A stretch of 46,547 nt of DNA from the NCBI GenBank assembly GCA_023663865.1, contig JAMPGU010000017.1, positions 1 to 46,547 of the forward strand, written 5' to 3'. The stretch comes from Clostridium sp. (lineage in GTDB: Bacteria; Bacillota; Clostridia; Oscillospirales; Acutalibacteraceae). The number at the start of each line of letters is the position of its first letter. Position 1 is the stretch's first letter. The translations under genes and the position numbers were made by a program. Positions 33,213-40,597 of the stretch are shown piece after piece. Under the pieces are notes generated by a model. That model worked only from the letters and a program-made list of their open reading frames with translations. It was not told where the DNA came from and ran no database searches.

Positions 33213-34984
33213 ACAGCATCGCCTCCCATCTCTTTATAATAATAGCTCTGAATTTGGTACATTCTATAGTATGCACCTTTCAGTGCCATAAGCTCCTCGT
33301 GGGTACCGCTTTCAGCTATGGTACCATCCTTTATAAACAAAATCCTGTCGCAGAAGCGTGTTGAGGAAAGACGATGAGAAATAAAAAAGGATATCTTATT
33401 GTCTGTCATTTCACTGTATTTCAAATATAATTCGTTCTCTGCAATCGGGTCAAGCGCAGCCGTCGGCTCATCAAGAATAAGAATAGGGGCATTTTTGTAA
33501 ATTGCCTTTGCAAGCAGAAGCTTTTGCTTTTCACCGCCTGAAAAATCAACAGCATCCTTGTAGACATCCTTCACCATAAGGGTATTTTCCTTTTTGTCAA
33601 GGGTATTAATTTTATCCATAATACCGGCCTTCTCAAAGGCAGTATACAGCTTATCTTTGTCATACGAAGAAGAAGCACAAATATTTTCAGCAATTGTCAT
33701 CGGCAGAAAGCTGTAATCCTGAAATACCGCCGAGAACAAATCAAAGTAACTGTCAGCAGAAAAATCATGACTGCTTTTGCCATTAATCAATATATCCCCG
33801 CTTGTCGGATAATAAAGACCGCAAAGCAGCTTTATTGCTGTGGTTTTACCTGCACCGTTTTCACCAACGATGGCAATATTTTCACCTTTGTTAATTTTGA
33901 AACTCATATTGTTGATGGTGCTTTTTTCAGCAGACGGATATGTAAAGGAAACGTCTTGAAACACAATGGATTCAATATCCTTAAAATCAACACTTGGTTT
34001 ATTTTTACAATCCTCTTCACTTTCAACAAAATTTCGAAAGGCGGCACAATCGTTACAGCATCTTTCAATATTAGAATAATAATAAACAAAATTAATAATC
34101 CAGTTTGAAAAGCCTGTTATGATTCCAAAGTAAAAAATGAAATCAGAAACAGAAAGTCTGTTCTGGCACACCAGATATGTAAGATAGGCATAGGCAACAA
34201 GCTCGCGAATGAGATTAAGAAGCGCTCTTGTTCCTCCAACCTTAACACTCTGATGCATATATTTTGAGGTTATATTTTCTAACCCTTTAATTAGCTGTGC
34301 AATGGAATACACAAAATAATCTGTAAAGCCATAGAGCCTTATATCCTTTGACGCAGTAATATCCTTACTAAGTGCATAGTAATAATCAAATTTAACAAAT
34401 ATACGACTTCGGTCATCCTTAACACTTTTTTCCTTTTTGTTGAGATATTTAAGCAAAAAGAATTCTCCCACACAGGTGGTCAGAATAAGAAATATCATAA
34501 CAATATTAATCTTGTATATAAGGGCAAGAGAAGTGATAACACCGATAAGACATACGACAGCCTGATTGCAGGTTTCAATAAAATCTGCTGAAGAGGAGTA
34601 ATAGCTTCGGTAAAACTCCATAGCTCTTTTATTTTTCTCTCTGCCATCAAGACTTTCAACATTGATATAGTCCGTATTCAGGTTTTTGTTAAATGCCATA
34701 ACGGCATACCGCATACGAATTACCCTTGCACTGCCGTTTAACAATTCCTGCAAAAAGGGTGTAAGCCAGGTTGTCAGCGTAACAAGAACACTCAAGAGTG
34801 CTACTACCAGTGTTAATCGCCCAACCGTAACACCCTCGTTAATGCAATCTATCATTGCCTTGGGTATGTAAGCTGTTATGATAGGCTGAAGCACCATAGC
34901 AGGAACACGGACAAAAAAGCAGATAAGACTTTTTTTATCCCAGCTTATCCAGTTTTTTGTCATATAAACAAAATTCTCTTTCAT
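33209..34984 (-). CDS. ABC exporter half-transporter (permease-ATPase), first subunit
   Basis: A 591-residue permease-ATPase. The membrane domain (about 15-320) is followed by Walker A GENGAGKTT, signature SGGEKQKLLLAKA, Walker B ILILDEPTAALDP and ISHRLSS. GGAG lies 5 bases before the ATG at 34984; a longer in-frame reading starts in the promoter region and is rejected. It is coupled by ATGA overlap to the second half-transporter. It is transcribed divergently from the XRE regulator gene, with two operator-like dyads between them, so the pump is probably switched on by an inducer. Confidence 0.9.
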   Translation of the reverse strand: MKENFVYMTKNWISWDKKSLICFFVRVPAMVLQPIITAYIPKAMIDCINEGVTVGRLTLVVALLSVLVTLTTWLTPFLQELLNGSARVIRMRYAVMAFNKNLNTDYINVESLDGREKNKRAMEFYRSYYSSSADFIETCNQAVVCLIGVITSLALIYKINIVMIFLILTTCVGEFFLLKYLNKKEKSVKDDRSRIFVKFDYYYALSKDITASKDIRLYGFTDYFVYSIAQLIKGLENITSKYMHQSVKVGGTRALLNLIRELVAYAYLTYLVCQNRLSVSDFIFYFGIITGFSNWIINFVYYYSNIERCCNDCAAFRNFVESEEDCKNKPSVDFKDIESIVFQDVSFTYPSAEKSTINNMSFKINKGENIAIVGENGAGKTTAIKLLCGLYYPTSGDILINGKSSHDFSADSYFDLFSAVFQDYSFLPMTIAENICASSSYDKDKLYTAFEKAGIMDKINTLDKKENTLMVKDVYKDAVDFSGGEKQKLLLAKAIYKNAPILILDEPTAALDPIAENELYLKYSEMTDNKISFFISHRLSSTRFCDRILFIKDGTIAESGTHEELMALKGAYYRMYQIQSYYYKEMGGDAV

Positions 34985-35093
34985 AAAATCTCCAATCCTA
35001 TCTGTTCCATTCCTTAATCTTCTGATAGATTTACAAAAATAGTAACATATATAATTTGATTTAGCAATGCAAACAAAAGTATTTATCGCACTA

Positions 35094-35111
35094 TGCACTT
35101 ATATAGGTGCA
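35094..35111. promoter_or_regulatory. Operator-like dyad 1, at the ABC transcription start
   Basis: TGCACTTATATAGGTGCA has TGCAC/GTGCA arms around an 8-base core. It lies just downstream of the minus-strand -10 (35117-35122). A closely similar 18-bp site lies at 35153-35170. Confidence 0.6.
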
Positions 35112-35116
35112 AATAA

Positions 35117-35145
35117 ATGATAACATACCGTTAAAATAAAGTCAA
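35117..35145 (-). promoter_or_regulatory. ABC exporter operon promoter
   Basis: Minus strand: -35 TTGACT (35140-35145), 17-base spacer, -10 TATCAT (35117-35122). It is flanked on both sides by the two operator-like dyads. Confidence 0.7.
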
Positions 35146-35152
35146 CATCAAT

Positions 35153-35170
35153 TGCTCCTATTTAGGTGCA
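35153..35170. promoter_or_regulatory. Operator-like dyad 2, upstream of the XRE gene
   Basis: TGCTCCTATTTAGGTGCA matches dyad 1 at 15 of 18 positions and starts 59 bases from it. It lies upstream of the ABC -35 and just before the XRE ribosome site, so binding could control both genes. Confidence 0.6.
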
Positions 35171-35186
35171 TCAGGAGGTTAGCTTT

Positions 35187-35417
35187 ATGAACAATATGTT
35201 TGAGAGGAAATTGGGAAAAAACATAAAACGATTAAGAGAAAAAAAGAAAATCACACAGGAAGCCTTGTCCACAAAATTACAATTATCCGGCTGTGATATC
35301 ACGCGCTCCGCTATTGCAAAAATCGAGGTTGGTCAAAGACATATTTATCCCGACGAAATCAAGCTAATCAAAGAAATATTAAATGTATCCTATGACGAAA
35401 TATTTGATGTGAAATAA
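35187..35417 (+). CDS. XRE family transcriptional regulator
   Basis: A 76-residue protein that is essentially one Cro/C1-type helix-turn-helix domain (LGKNIKRLREKKKITQEALSTKLQL...ITRSAIAKIEVGQR). AGGAGGT lies 7 bases before the ATG at 35187, which decides against an in-frame start 21 bases upstream. With no ligand or oligomer domain visible, it probably dimerises through its C-terminal helix. It is divergent from the ABC exporter operon and followed 28 bases later by a DUF4275-like gene. The two similar dyads between it and the exporter are its likely binding sites. Confidence 0.88.
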   Translation: MNNMFERKLGKNIKRLREKKKITQEALSTKLQLSGCDITRSAIAKIEVGQRHIYPDEIKLIKEILNVSYDEIFDVK

Positions 35418-35445
35418 AACTACAACTATTGAGGAAGGCACAAAA

Positions 35446-35946
35446 ATGAAAAATAAAAGGCTTATCGAAGAATTGGAAAATCTAAAAATAAATTTGGGCA
35501 TTAACTTTGAAGTGTTAAGTGATGAGGAAACAAAGGAATATCAAAGGTTATGGGTAAATACGATTCTGCCGAAAAATTCAAATAAAGAAACACGACAAAG
35601 GGCATTAAATATTTGCGTTAGCAGTGGAAAATGCAACAAATATCTATGGCATATTTTCAGCTATGATATTATAAAAAGCAGTGATAATCCAACAGAAGAA
35701 TTCAATAAAGCCAATAAAAATAACTGTGTTTTAGTTTTTCAAGACAATAAATTTATTGCTGTCAAATTAACAAATGCAAAAAGGTTAACTGAGCAGAATA
35801 TAATTCATTTATGTAATACTACGGCAGGCTGGTGTGATTTTGTTATAACCGCAGATGATTTCTCCTGGACGTATGCAAGAACTCATGAAGACGGCTGGCT
35901 GGGACCATATTTTTACAGAATGAATAATAATCATTTATCAAATTAG
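35446..35946 (+). CDS. DUF4275-like protein
   Basis: A 166-residue soluble protein without signal peptide. The central YLWHIFSYDI and C-terminal DFVITADDFSWTYARTHEDGWLGPYFYR stretches match what I recall of DUF4275, with moderate certainty. Family function is unknown to me. It shares an operon with the XRE regulator gene (28-base gap) and has GAGGAAGG upstream. It may be a response or protection protein linked to the divergent exporter, but that is inference from position only. It ends at a strong bidirectional terminator. Confidence 0.6.
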   Translation: MKNKRLIEELENLKINLGINFEVLSDEETKEYQRLWVNTILPKNSNKETRQRALNICVSSGKCNKYLWHIFSYDIIKSSDNPTEEFNKANKNNCVLVFQDNKFIAVKLTNAKRLTEQNIIHLCNTTAGWCDFVITADDFSWTYARTHEDGWLGPYFYRMNNNHLSN

Positions 35947-35991
35947 ATAAACTTATTAACCGTTAAATTTTCACAGTGGTGCAAATATGAT

Positions 35992-36026
35992 AAAAGACCA
36001 AGAGCCTTGTACTCTTGGTCTTTTTT
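35992..36026. terminator. Bidirectional terminator between DUF4275-like and M28 genes
   Basis: AAAAGACCAAGAG pairs with CTCTTGGTCTTTT, giving T-runs on both strands. Confidence 0.88.
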
Positions 36027-36050
36027 ATCAATACTGTTATGATTAAAAAA

Positions 36051-37328
36051 TTATTTTTCGCTGTTAAGTCCTTTTTCATCAAAATTGAAAATGGTTGACA
36101 GAATAACCTCATATCCGGTTTTGATTGCCTCGGGTACAAGTCTGTCATAGTTATCACGGCGATTATGATAATAATCTGCCGGTGCAGGGTCCATCGCAGC
36201 AAGACAGGTAGCTGTAATGCCGGCCTGTGTAAATGCAGCTGCATCTGAAGAGCCAAAGAATACATTGGCAAACTTCAAATCATCATGACCTGCTTCAATA
36301 GCAGAATCCATAACAAGCTGACTGAACTGAGGATTATGCTTAACCGTACCGGTCATATCACGATTATAAACATTAAGATATTCCAAATCAGTCAGAGTGT
36401 CAACGCACAGAATAGCCGTCTCTACACCGCTGTTCATGTATTCATCATAGTGATCCTTCGCCCACTGCTTACAGCCGCGCAAACCGGCCTCTTCACCATC
36501 TGTAATCATGGCGCAAACCTCTGTATTTTCAAAATCCACACCTGCCATATCAAGCATACGAAGTGCTGTAACTGCAGCATATGTGCCGGTAAGATTATCA
36601 TTTGCACCGGGAGAAATTGTTTTAAAATCAATAAACAGGAAAAGAGTAACCATAGCAAGTGCAGTTACAAAATGGAAGAAATAGCTGTAAACCACAAAGT
36701 TATTATCCATACCCTTAACAGCACCAAGCACAATAGCCACAATGGATAAAAGGAAAGAAATAACCGCACCGCCGATTGTCAGACCCATTAACGGACCCAT
36801 AAGCGGTACCTTTTTGCTGTAATAAATATGTCTCCACTCATAGGCGGAATCAATATGACCGCTGATTATAATTCTTCTCTTAACCTCGCCTCTTGGCTTT
36901 CTTACACCAAGAAGATTATGTCCCTCAACCTTTTTATAAAGCGGATCCATAAACTGCTTGTACATAAGGAATTCCATTACGGTAATAAAAAGACCGATTC
37001 CCACAACACCGCACACAATGCACTGTGCCGCAAAGAATGGCAGCACGCCTGCAAAGCCTAAAGCGGCACAAACAACTACAGCTAAAATAATTGCTGCTGA
37101 CACAAGCTTTGTAAAATGCAGAAATGCCTTTGGTGCCATTTTATAGGATTCAAAACGTGTTTCGTCACAAAAGGTATCCATCTCTTTTTTTACATGCTTT
37201 TGTGCTGCATAGCAATTCTCGTTTCCGGACTCACGGGGTCCATATTTTTTGATTACGTTTGTAATCTCTTTTACAGTGTAGTCAACATTTTCATCAATGA
37301 TTGACTTTGGAAAATCTGCAAACTTCAT
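36051..37328 (-). CDS. M28 family metallopeptidase with inserted membrane helices
   Basis: A 425-residue aminopeptidase-like protein. Zinc ligands of M28 are visible: H158 (in SGHIDSAYEW), bridging D244 (in PGANDNLTG), catalytic E279/E280 (in TDGEEAGLRG), D310 (in LCVDTLT) and H388 (in DYYHNRRDNYDR). Four hydrophobic segments interrupt the domain: two before the first ligand (about 74-120) and two between H158 and D244 (about 175-233). The peptidase is thus anchored and split by membrane hairpins, an unusual layout. The ATG overlaps the GH20 stop by one base, so the pair is translationally coupled. Substrates may be peptides freed together with amino sugars. Confidence 0.85.
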   Translation of the reverse strand: MKFADFPKSIIDENVDYTVKEITNVIKKYGPRESGNENCYAAQKHVKKEMDTFCDETRFESYKMAPKAFLHFTKLVSAAIILAVVVCAALGFAGVLPFFAAQCIVCGVVGIGLFITVMEFLMYKQFMDPLYKKVEGHNLLGVRKPRGEVKRRIIISGHIDSAYEWRHIYYSKKVPLMGPLMGLTIGGAVISFLLSIVAIVLGAVKGMDNNFVVYSYFFHFVTALAMVTLFLFIDFKTISPGANDNLTGTYAAVTALRMLDMAGVDFENTEVCAMITDGEEAGLRGCKQWAKDHYDEYMNSGVETAILCVDTLTDLEYLNVYNRDMTGTVKHNPQFSQLVMDSAIEAGHDDLKFANVFFGSSDAAAFTQAGITATCLAAMDPAPADYYHNRRDNYDRLVPEAIKTGYEVILSTIFNFDEKGLNSEK

Positions 37329-38902
37329 TATTTTTCTCCTTTATCAATATATATTTTATTGCGCTTGGTCTCCAGGTGCGTATCGCTTGTAAAGAATTTA
37401 CGTGCGATATGCAATCTGCTTATAAGGTTTGCCGGCAAAGAAATTTTATCAACGGCATAATTCACGCCGAGCTGCTTAAAGAAGGGCTTAAATGCATCAA
37501 GACGAGCCTTAAAATCAGCCCAATTCTTATTGCGCTCTTCCGTCCAAGCAACCTCGCTGAGTGCCTGTACTCGAGGATAAACCATCATTTGCAGACGTTC
37601 CTCGGTATCAATCCACTCTGTCCACGCTTCACCTTCCACACCAAGCACATTTTTTACATTCTCTTTATTCACTCCGAATTTCTCAGGTGTATAATCATAC
37701 GTATATTTCAACGGATATTTTGCATAAGGCATATCAAAATAAAAGGAATGATGATTTGACATAATAATGCTTCCGCCTGTATTTGCGTGCCTCTCTGCAT
37801 TTTTATCCCTCTGGGGAGTCCAGTACTGGGCAATAACAGATTTATCAAGGTTACCGGCAGCCAATATTTCATTCCAGCCAATCAGCTGTCTGCCCTTTTC
37901 TTTCAGATGCTCAAGAATTAAATTGTTAAACCAACCCTGCAAATCCTCCTCATTTTTCAGACCATTTTCACGAATGGTCTTTTGACAGTGAGGACACTTT
38001 TTCCATTCATCCTTAGGTGCTTCGTCACCGCCGATGTGAAAATAAGGAGCAGGAAACAGCGTGCAGGCCTCATCAATAACATCCTTTACAAACTGAATCG
38101 TCTGTGCCTTACCGGCGCAAATCGTTCTGTTCCAGTCCTTGATACCCAAAACCTTTTCGGGAATCATACTGCCGAAATAGCCGGGCACATCACGATTAAG
38201 CTCCCGACAGGCAAGCTGGGGATAAGCAGCAATTGCAGCAGCACAGTGTGCAGGGAAATCAATCTCGGGCACAATCATAATGGAACGAGCCTTTGCATAT
38301 TCTACAAGCTCTTTAACTTCCTCCTGGGTATAATAACCGCTATACTCTTTGTTTCTAATTTCCTTTGACTGCCAGCCGTTAATCTGTGTTTCCTTTCGGA
38401 CGGAACCAATTTCTGTTAGCAAGGGATATTTTTTTATCTCAAGTCTCCAGCCTTGGTCATCGGTTATATGCCAATGAAAAACGTTGAGCTTCATCATAAA
38501 CATAATATCCAAGTATTTCTTTATGAACGCAACGCTCCAAAAATGACGGGAGGAATCCAGCTGCAGACCGCGCCATTTAAATCTTGGTGCATCTTCTATC
38601 ACACAGCACCTGACCGTTCTTTCTCCAAGCTCATATCTGCTGAGCTGCCGCAGGGACTGCAAGGCGTAATATGCACCTGTTTCATCACTGGCTTGAATGA
38701 TAATATTATCCTTGGTGATTTCCAATTTGTAGGCTTCACTTTTCAGGCTGTCATCCTTTTGAATAATCAGCCTGCCGTTTTCGTCACTTTCCAGTTTCAG
38801 CAAAGGAAGTGTAAATGCACTGTTAACCTTCAAATCATCTGTAAATGTAAATGAACCATCCGCCTCAGTATATTTTGTTGGTGCAGGAATTAAATGAATC
38901 AT
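37328..38902 (-). CDS. GH20 beta-N-acetylhexosaminidase
   Basis: A 524-residue exo-hexosaminidase. The N-terminal GH20b domain (about 1-105) precedes the catalytic barrel, with WRGLQLDSSRHFW, NVFHWHITDDQGWRLEIK, VPEIDFPAH and the catalytic pair D293-E294 in HIGGDEAPK. The substrate-assisted mechanism needs an N-acetyl sugar: mucin, glycoprotein or chitin-type oligosaccharides. There is no signal peptide, so it should be cytosolic. A zinc-like CPHCQ lies after the active site. TAGGAGAC precedes the ATG. It is the first gene of a pair with the M28 peptidase and has an operator-like palindrome at its promoter. Confidence 0.94.
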   Translation of the reverse strand: MIHLIPAPTKYTEADGSFTFTDDLKVNSAFTLPLLKLESDENGRLIIQKDDSLKSEAYKLEITKDNIIIQASDETGAYYALQSLRQLSRYELGERTVRCCVIEDAPRFKWRGLQLDSSRHFWSVAFIKKYLDIMFMMKLNVFHWHITDDQGWRLEIKKYPLLTEIGSVRKETQINGWQSKEIRNKEYSGYYTQEEVKELVEYAKARSIMIVPEIDFPAHCAAAIAAYPQLACRELNRDVPGYFGSMIPEKVLGIKDWNRTICAGKAQTIQFVKDVIDEACTLFPAPYFHIGGDEAPKDEWKKCPHCQKTIRENGLKNEEDLQGWFNNLILEHLKEKGRQLIGWNEILAAGNLDKSVIAQYWTPQRDKNAERHANTGGSIIMSNHHSFYFDMPYAKYPLKYTYDYTPEKFGVNKENVKNVLGVEGEAWTEWIDTEERLQMMVYPRVQALSEVAWTEERNKNWADFKARLDAFKPFFKQLGVNYAVDKISLPANLISRLHIARKFFTSDTHLETKRNKIYIDKGEK

Positions 38903-38939
38903 AAAAGTCTCCTAAAATACCATTTACTCACTTAATAAA

Positions 38940-38996
38940 TTACAATTAGTTTATTCAATTTTCACTAATTGTAACATAACTAATATAAAAACTCAA
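38940..38996 (-). promoter_or_regulatory. GH20 promoter with 11-bp palindromic operator
   Basis: Minus strand: -35 TTGAGT (38991-38996), 17-base spacer, -10 TACAAT (38968-38973). A perfect inverted repeat TTACAATTAGT (38940-38950), 13 bases, ACTAATTGTAA (38964-38974) covers the -10 and the start site. This is a good repressor site, perhaps responsive to amino sugars; no regulator gene is adjacent. Confidence 0.6.
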
Positions 38997-39045
38997 TAAT
39001 TTAAAATAATTTTTCATTGCATCAGCTTACGAATCTATTTCGCAA

Positions 39046-39077
39046 AAATCAGCCCCCCGCCGGCAGAGGACTGATTT
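39046..39077 (-). terminator. Terminator of the GH13-symporter operon
   Basis: AAATCAGTCC pairs with the GG-CTGATTT arm, followed by a T-run on the minus strand, 8 bases beyond the symporter stop. Confidence 0.75.
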
Positions 39078-39084
39078 AAAATAT

Positions 39085-40584
39085 TTACTCTTCTGTTTTA
39101 TGTCTTTCAACAAGCTCTGAAAGCATTTTATCGTGTGACTCCTTGGTGATTTCATACTTGATTGTAGGTATAACAGATATCACCATACCAACTGCTACCG
39201 GAACAGAAATCAAAAACCACATCGCCTTTGAGAAATCAGGATAATCCACAGCAAAGCTTGCACCATCCTTTATTGCCTCATTCATAGCGGCAATGTTAAC
39301 ATCTGTGTATCCAACCTTATTGTAAACAAAGGCGGAAATAATGGATGCCACACCGGCAGAAAACTTAGTAATAAAGCTCTGTCCGCTGAAGAACACACCA
39401 TCAGGTCTGTAGCCTGAATGATATTCCTCATAATCAATACAGTCGGAAATCATAACGGACTGACAAACGTTCACTGCACCAAAGCCGGCACCTGCGCCAA
39501 ATAAAAGCAAGCCGTCAAATGCAGCCCAGCCAAACTCATGCAGTCTTGTCGGTGCAAGCAGATACACAACAAAAATCAATACATATGGTATTGCGGAAAG
39601 TCCGCTGAACAGATTATAAATCTTTTTAACATCGTACTTTTTAATTAATGCAGGGCAAATTGCCATTGTAAGGAACTGACCTACAAATAAGCCTCCGCCA
39701 ATCATAATGATTACCAAAAGATTATGTACATCCGTAAAGGCCTTGGTTAAATCACCATCGCAGTAATAATAAGACAAAAGCGGCATAGCAACAAGCATTA
39801 ACAGCTGATTTGGTGCGCGCAGAATTCCGCTGATAAGAAGTCGTCTGAAGGGCTTGCACTTCCACATAAGTGCAAAGCTTTCCTTCATTGTCTTTTTCTC
39901 CTCCGATGCAGGAACTCTTTCCCTTGTACCAATACCGGCACATTCAAACAAAAGGGAGGCAACAATTGTCATTGCAAAGCCAATGATAATAAATCCCTTT
40001 TGGTCTGTTTCGCTTAGGTTCATAGCCTTGTTCACTGCCTGAGAAATCGGACAGATAGACACAACCACTGCAGCAGCCCCGATAGATGCAATAATTCTTG
40101 ACAGAGAAATCAGAACAGATCTGTCCTTTTCATTTTCACTCATACGGGAAATAATGCCCCAAAGCGGAATATCACCCACCGTATAAGCCATACCCCATAG
40201 AATATAGGATACTGCTGCCCAGCCAACAATCAGTATCATAGATGTATTATCGCCTGCCTGCTTTGCAACGGCATAGTTTCCGTTTAAAAACGCTACGCAG
40301 GTAATGGCACATATTGCTATCGGACAAAATATCAGATAAGGTCTGCACTTGCCCCATTTCGTCCTGGTTCTGTCTACAATGGAGCCCATCATAGGGTCAT
40401 TCACTGCATCCCAGACTCTGGCAATTGCAAATATCCAGCCAAGAGCCATTGCTGGCAAGCAGATAATATTTTGAAAATAATAGTACAATCCGGTCGCAAC
40501 GATGTTATAAATCATATTTTGACCGAACATACCTGTAAGGTATAAATTACGTTCTTTACTTGTATATGTTTGTGCATCAGCCAT
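39085..40584 (-). CDS. GPH family sugar:cation symporter (MelB-like)
   Basis: A 499-residue secondary transporter of the glycoside-pentoside-hexuronide family with about twelve helices. Family marks are ARVWDAVNDPMMGSIVDRTRTKWGKCRPYL near the N-terminus, with the cation-site Asp pair in DAVNDP, and the second-half FGAVNVCQSVMISDCIDYEEYHSGYRPDG. It imports a glycoside with Na+, H+ or Li+. It lies 13 bases after the GH13 alpha-glucosidase gene, so the sugar is probably an alpha-glucoside such as isomaltose or panose. GAGGGG precedes the ATG. Confidence 0.92.
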   Translation of the reverse strand: MADAQTYTSKERNLYLTGMFGQNMIYNIVATGLYYYFQNIICLPAMALGWIFAIARVWDAVNDPMMGSIVDRTRTKWGKCRPYLIFCPIAICAITCVAFLNGNYAVAKQAGDNTSMILIVGWAAVSYILWGMAYTVGDIPLWGIISRMSENEKDRSVLISLSRIIASIGAAAVVVSICPISQAVNKAMNLSETDQKGFIIIGFAMTIVASLLFECAGIGTRERVPASEEKKTMKESFALMWKCKPFRRLLISGILRAPNQLLMLVAMPLLSYYYCDGDLTKAFTDVHNLLVIIMIGGGLFVGQFLTMAICPALIKKYDVKKIYNLFSGLSAIPYVLIFVVYLLAPTRLHEFGWAAFDGLLLFGAGAGFGAVNVCQSVMISDCIDYEEYHSGYRPDGVFFSGQSFITKFSAGVASIISAFVYNKVGYTDVNIAAMNEAIKDGASFAVDYPDFSKAMWFLISVPVAVGMVISVIPTIKYEITKESHDKMLSELVERHKTEE

Positions 40585-40597
40585 TCTTATTCCCCTC

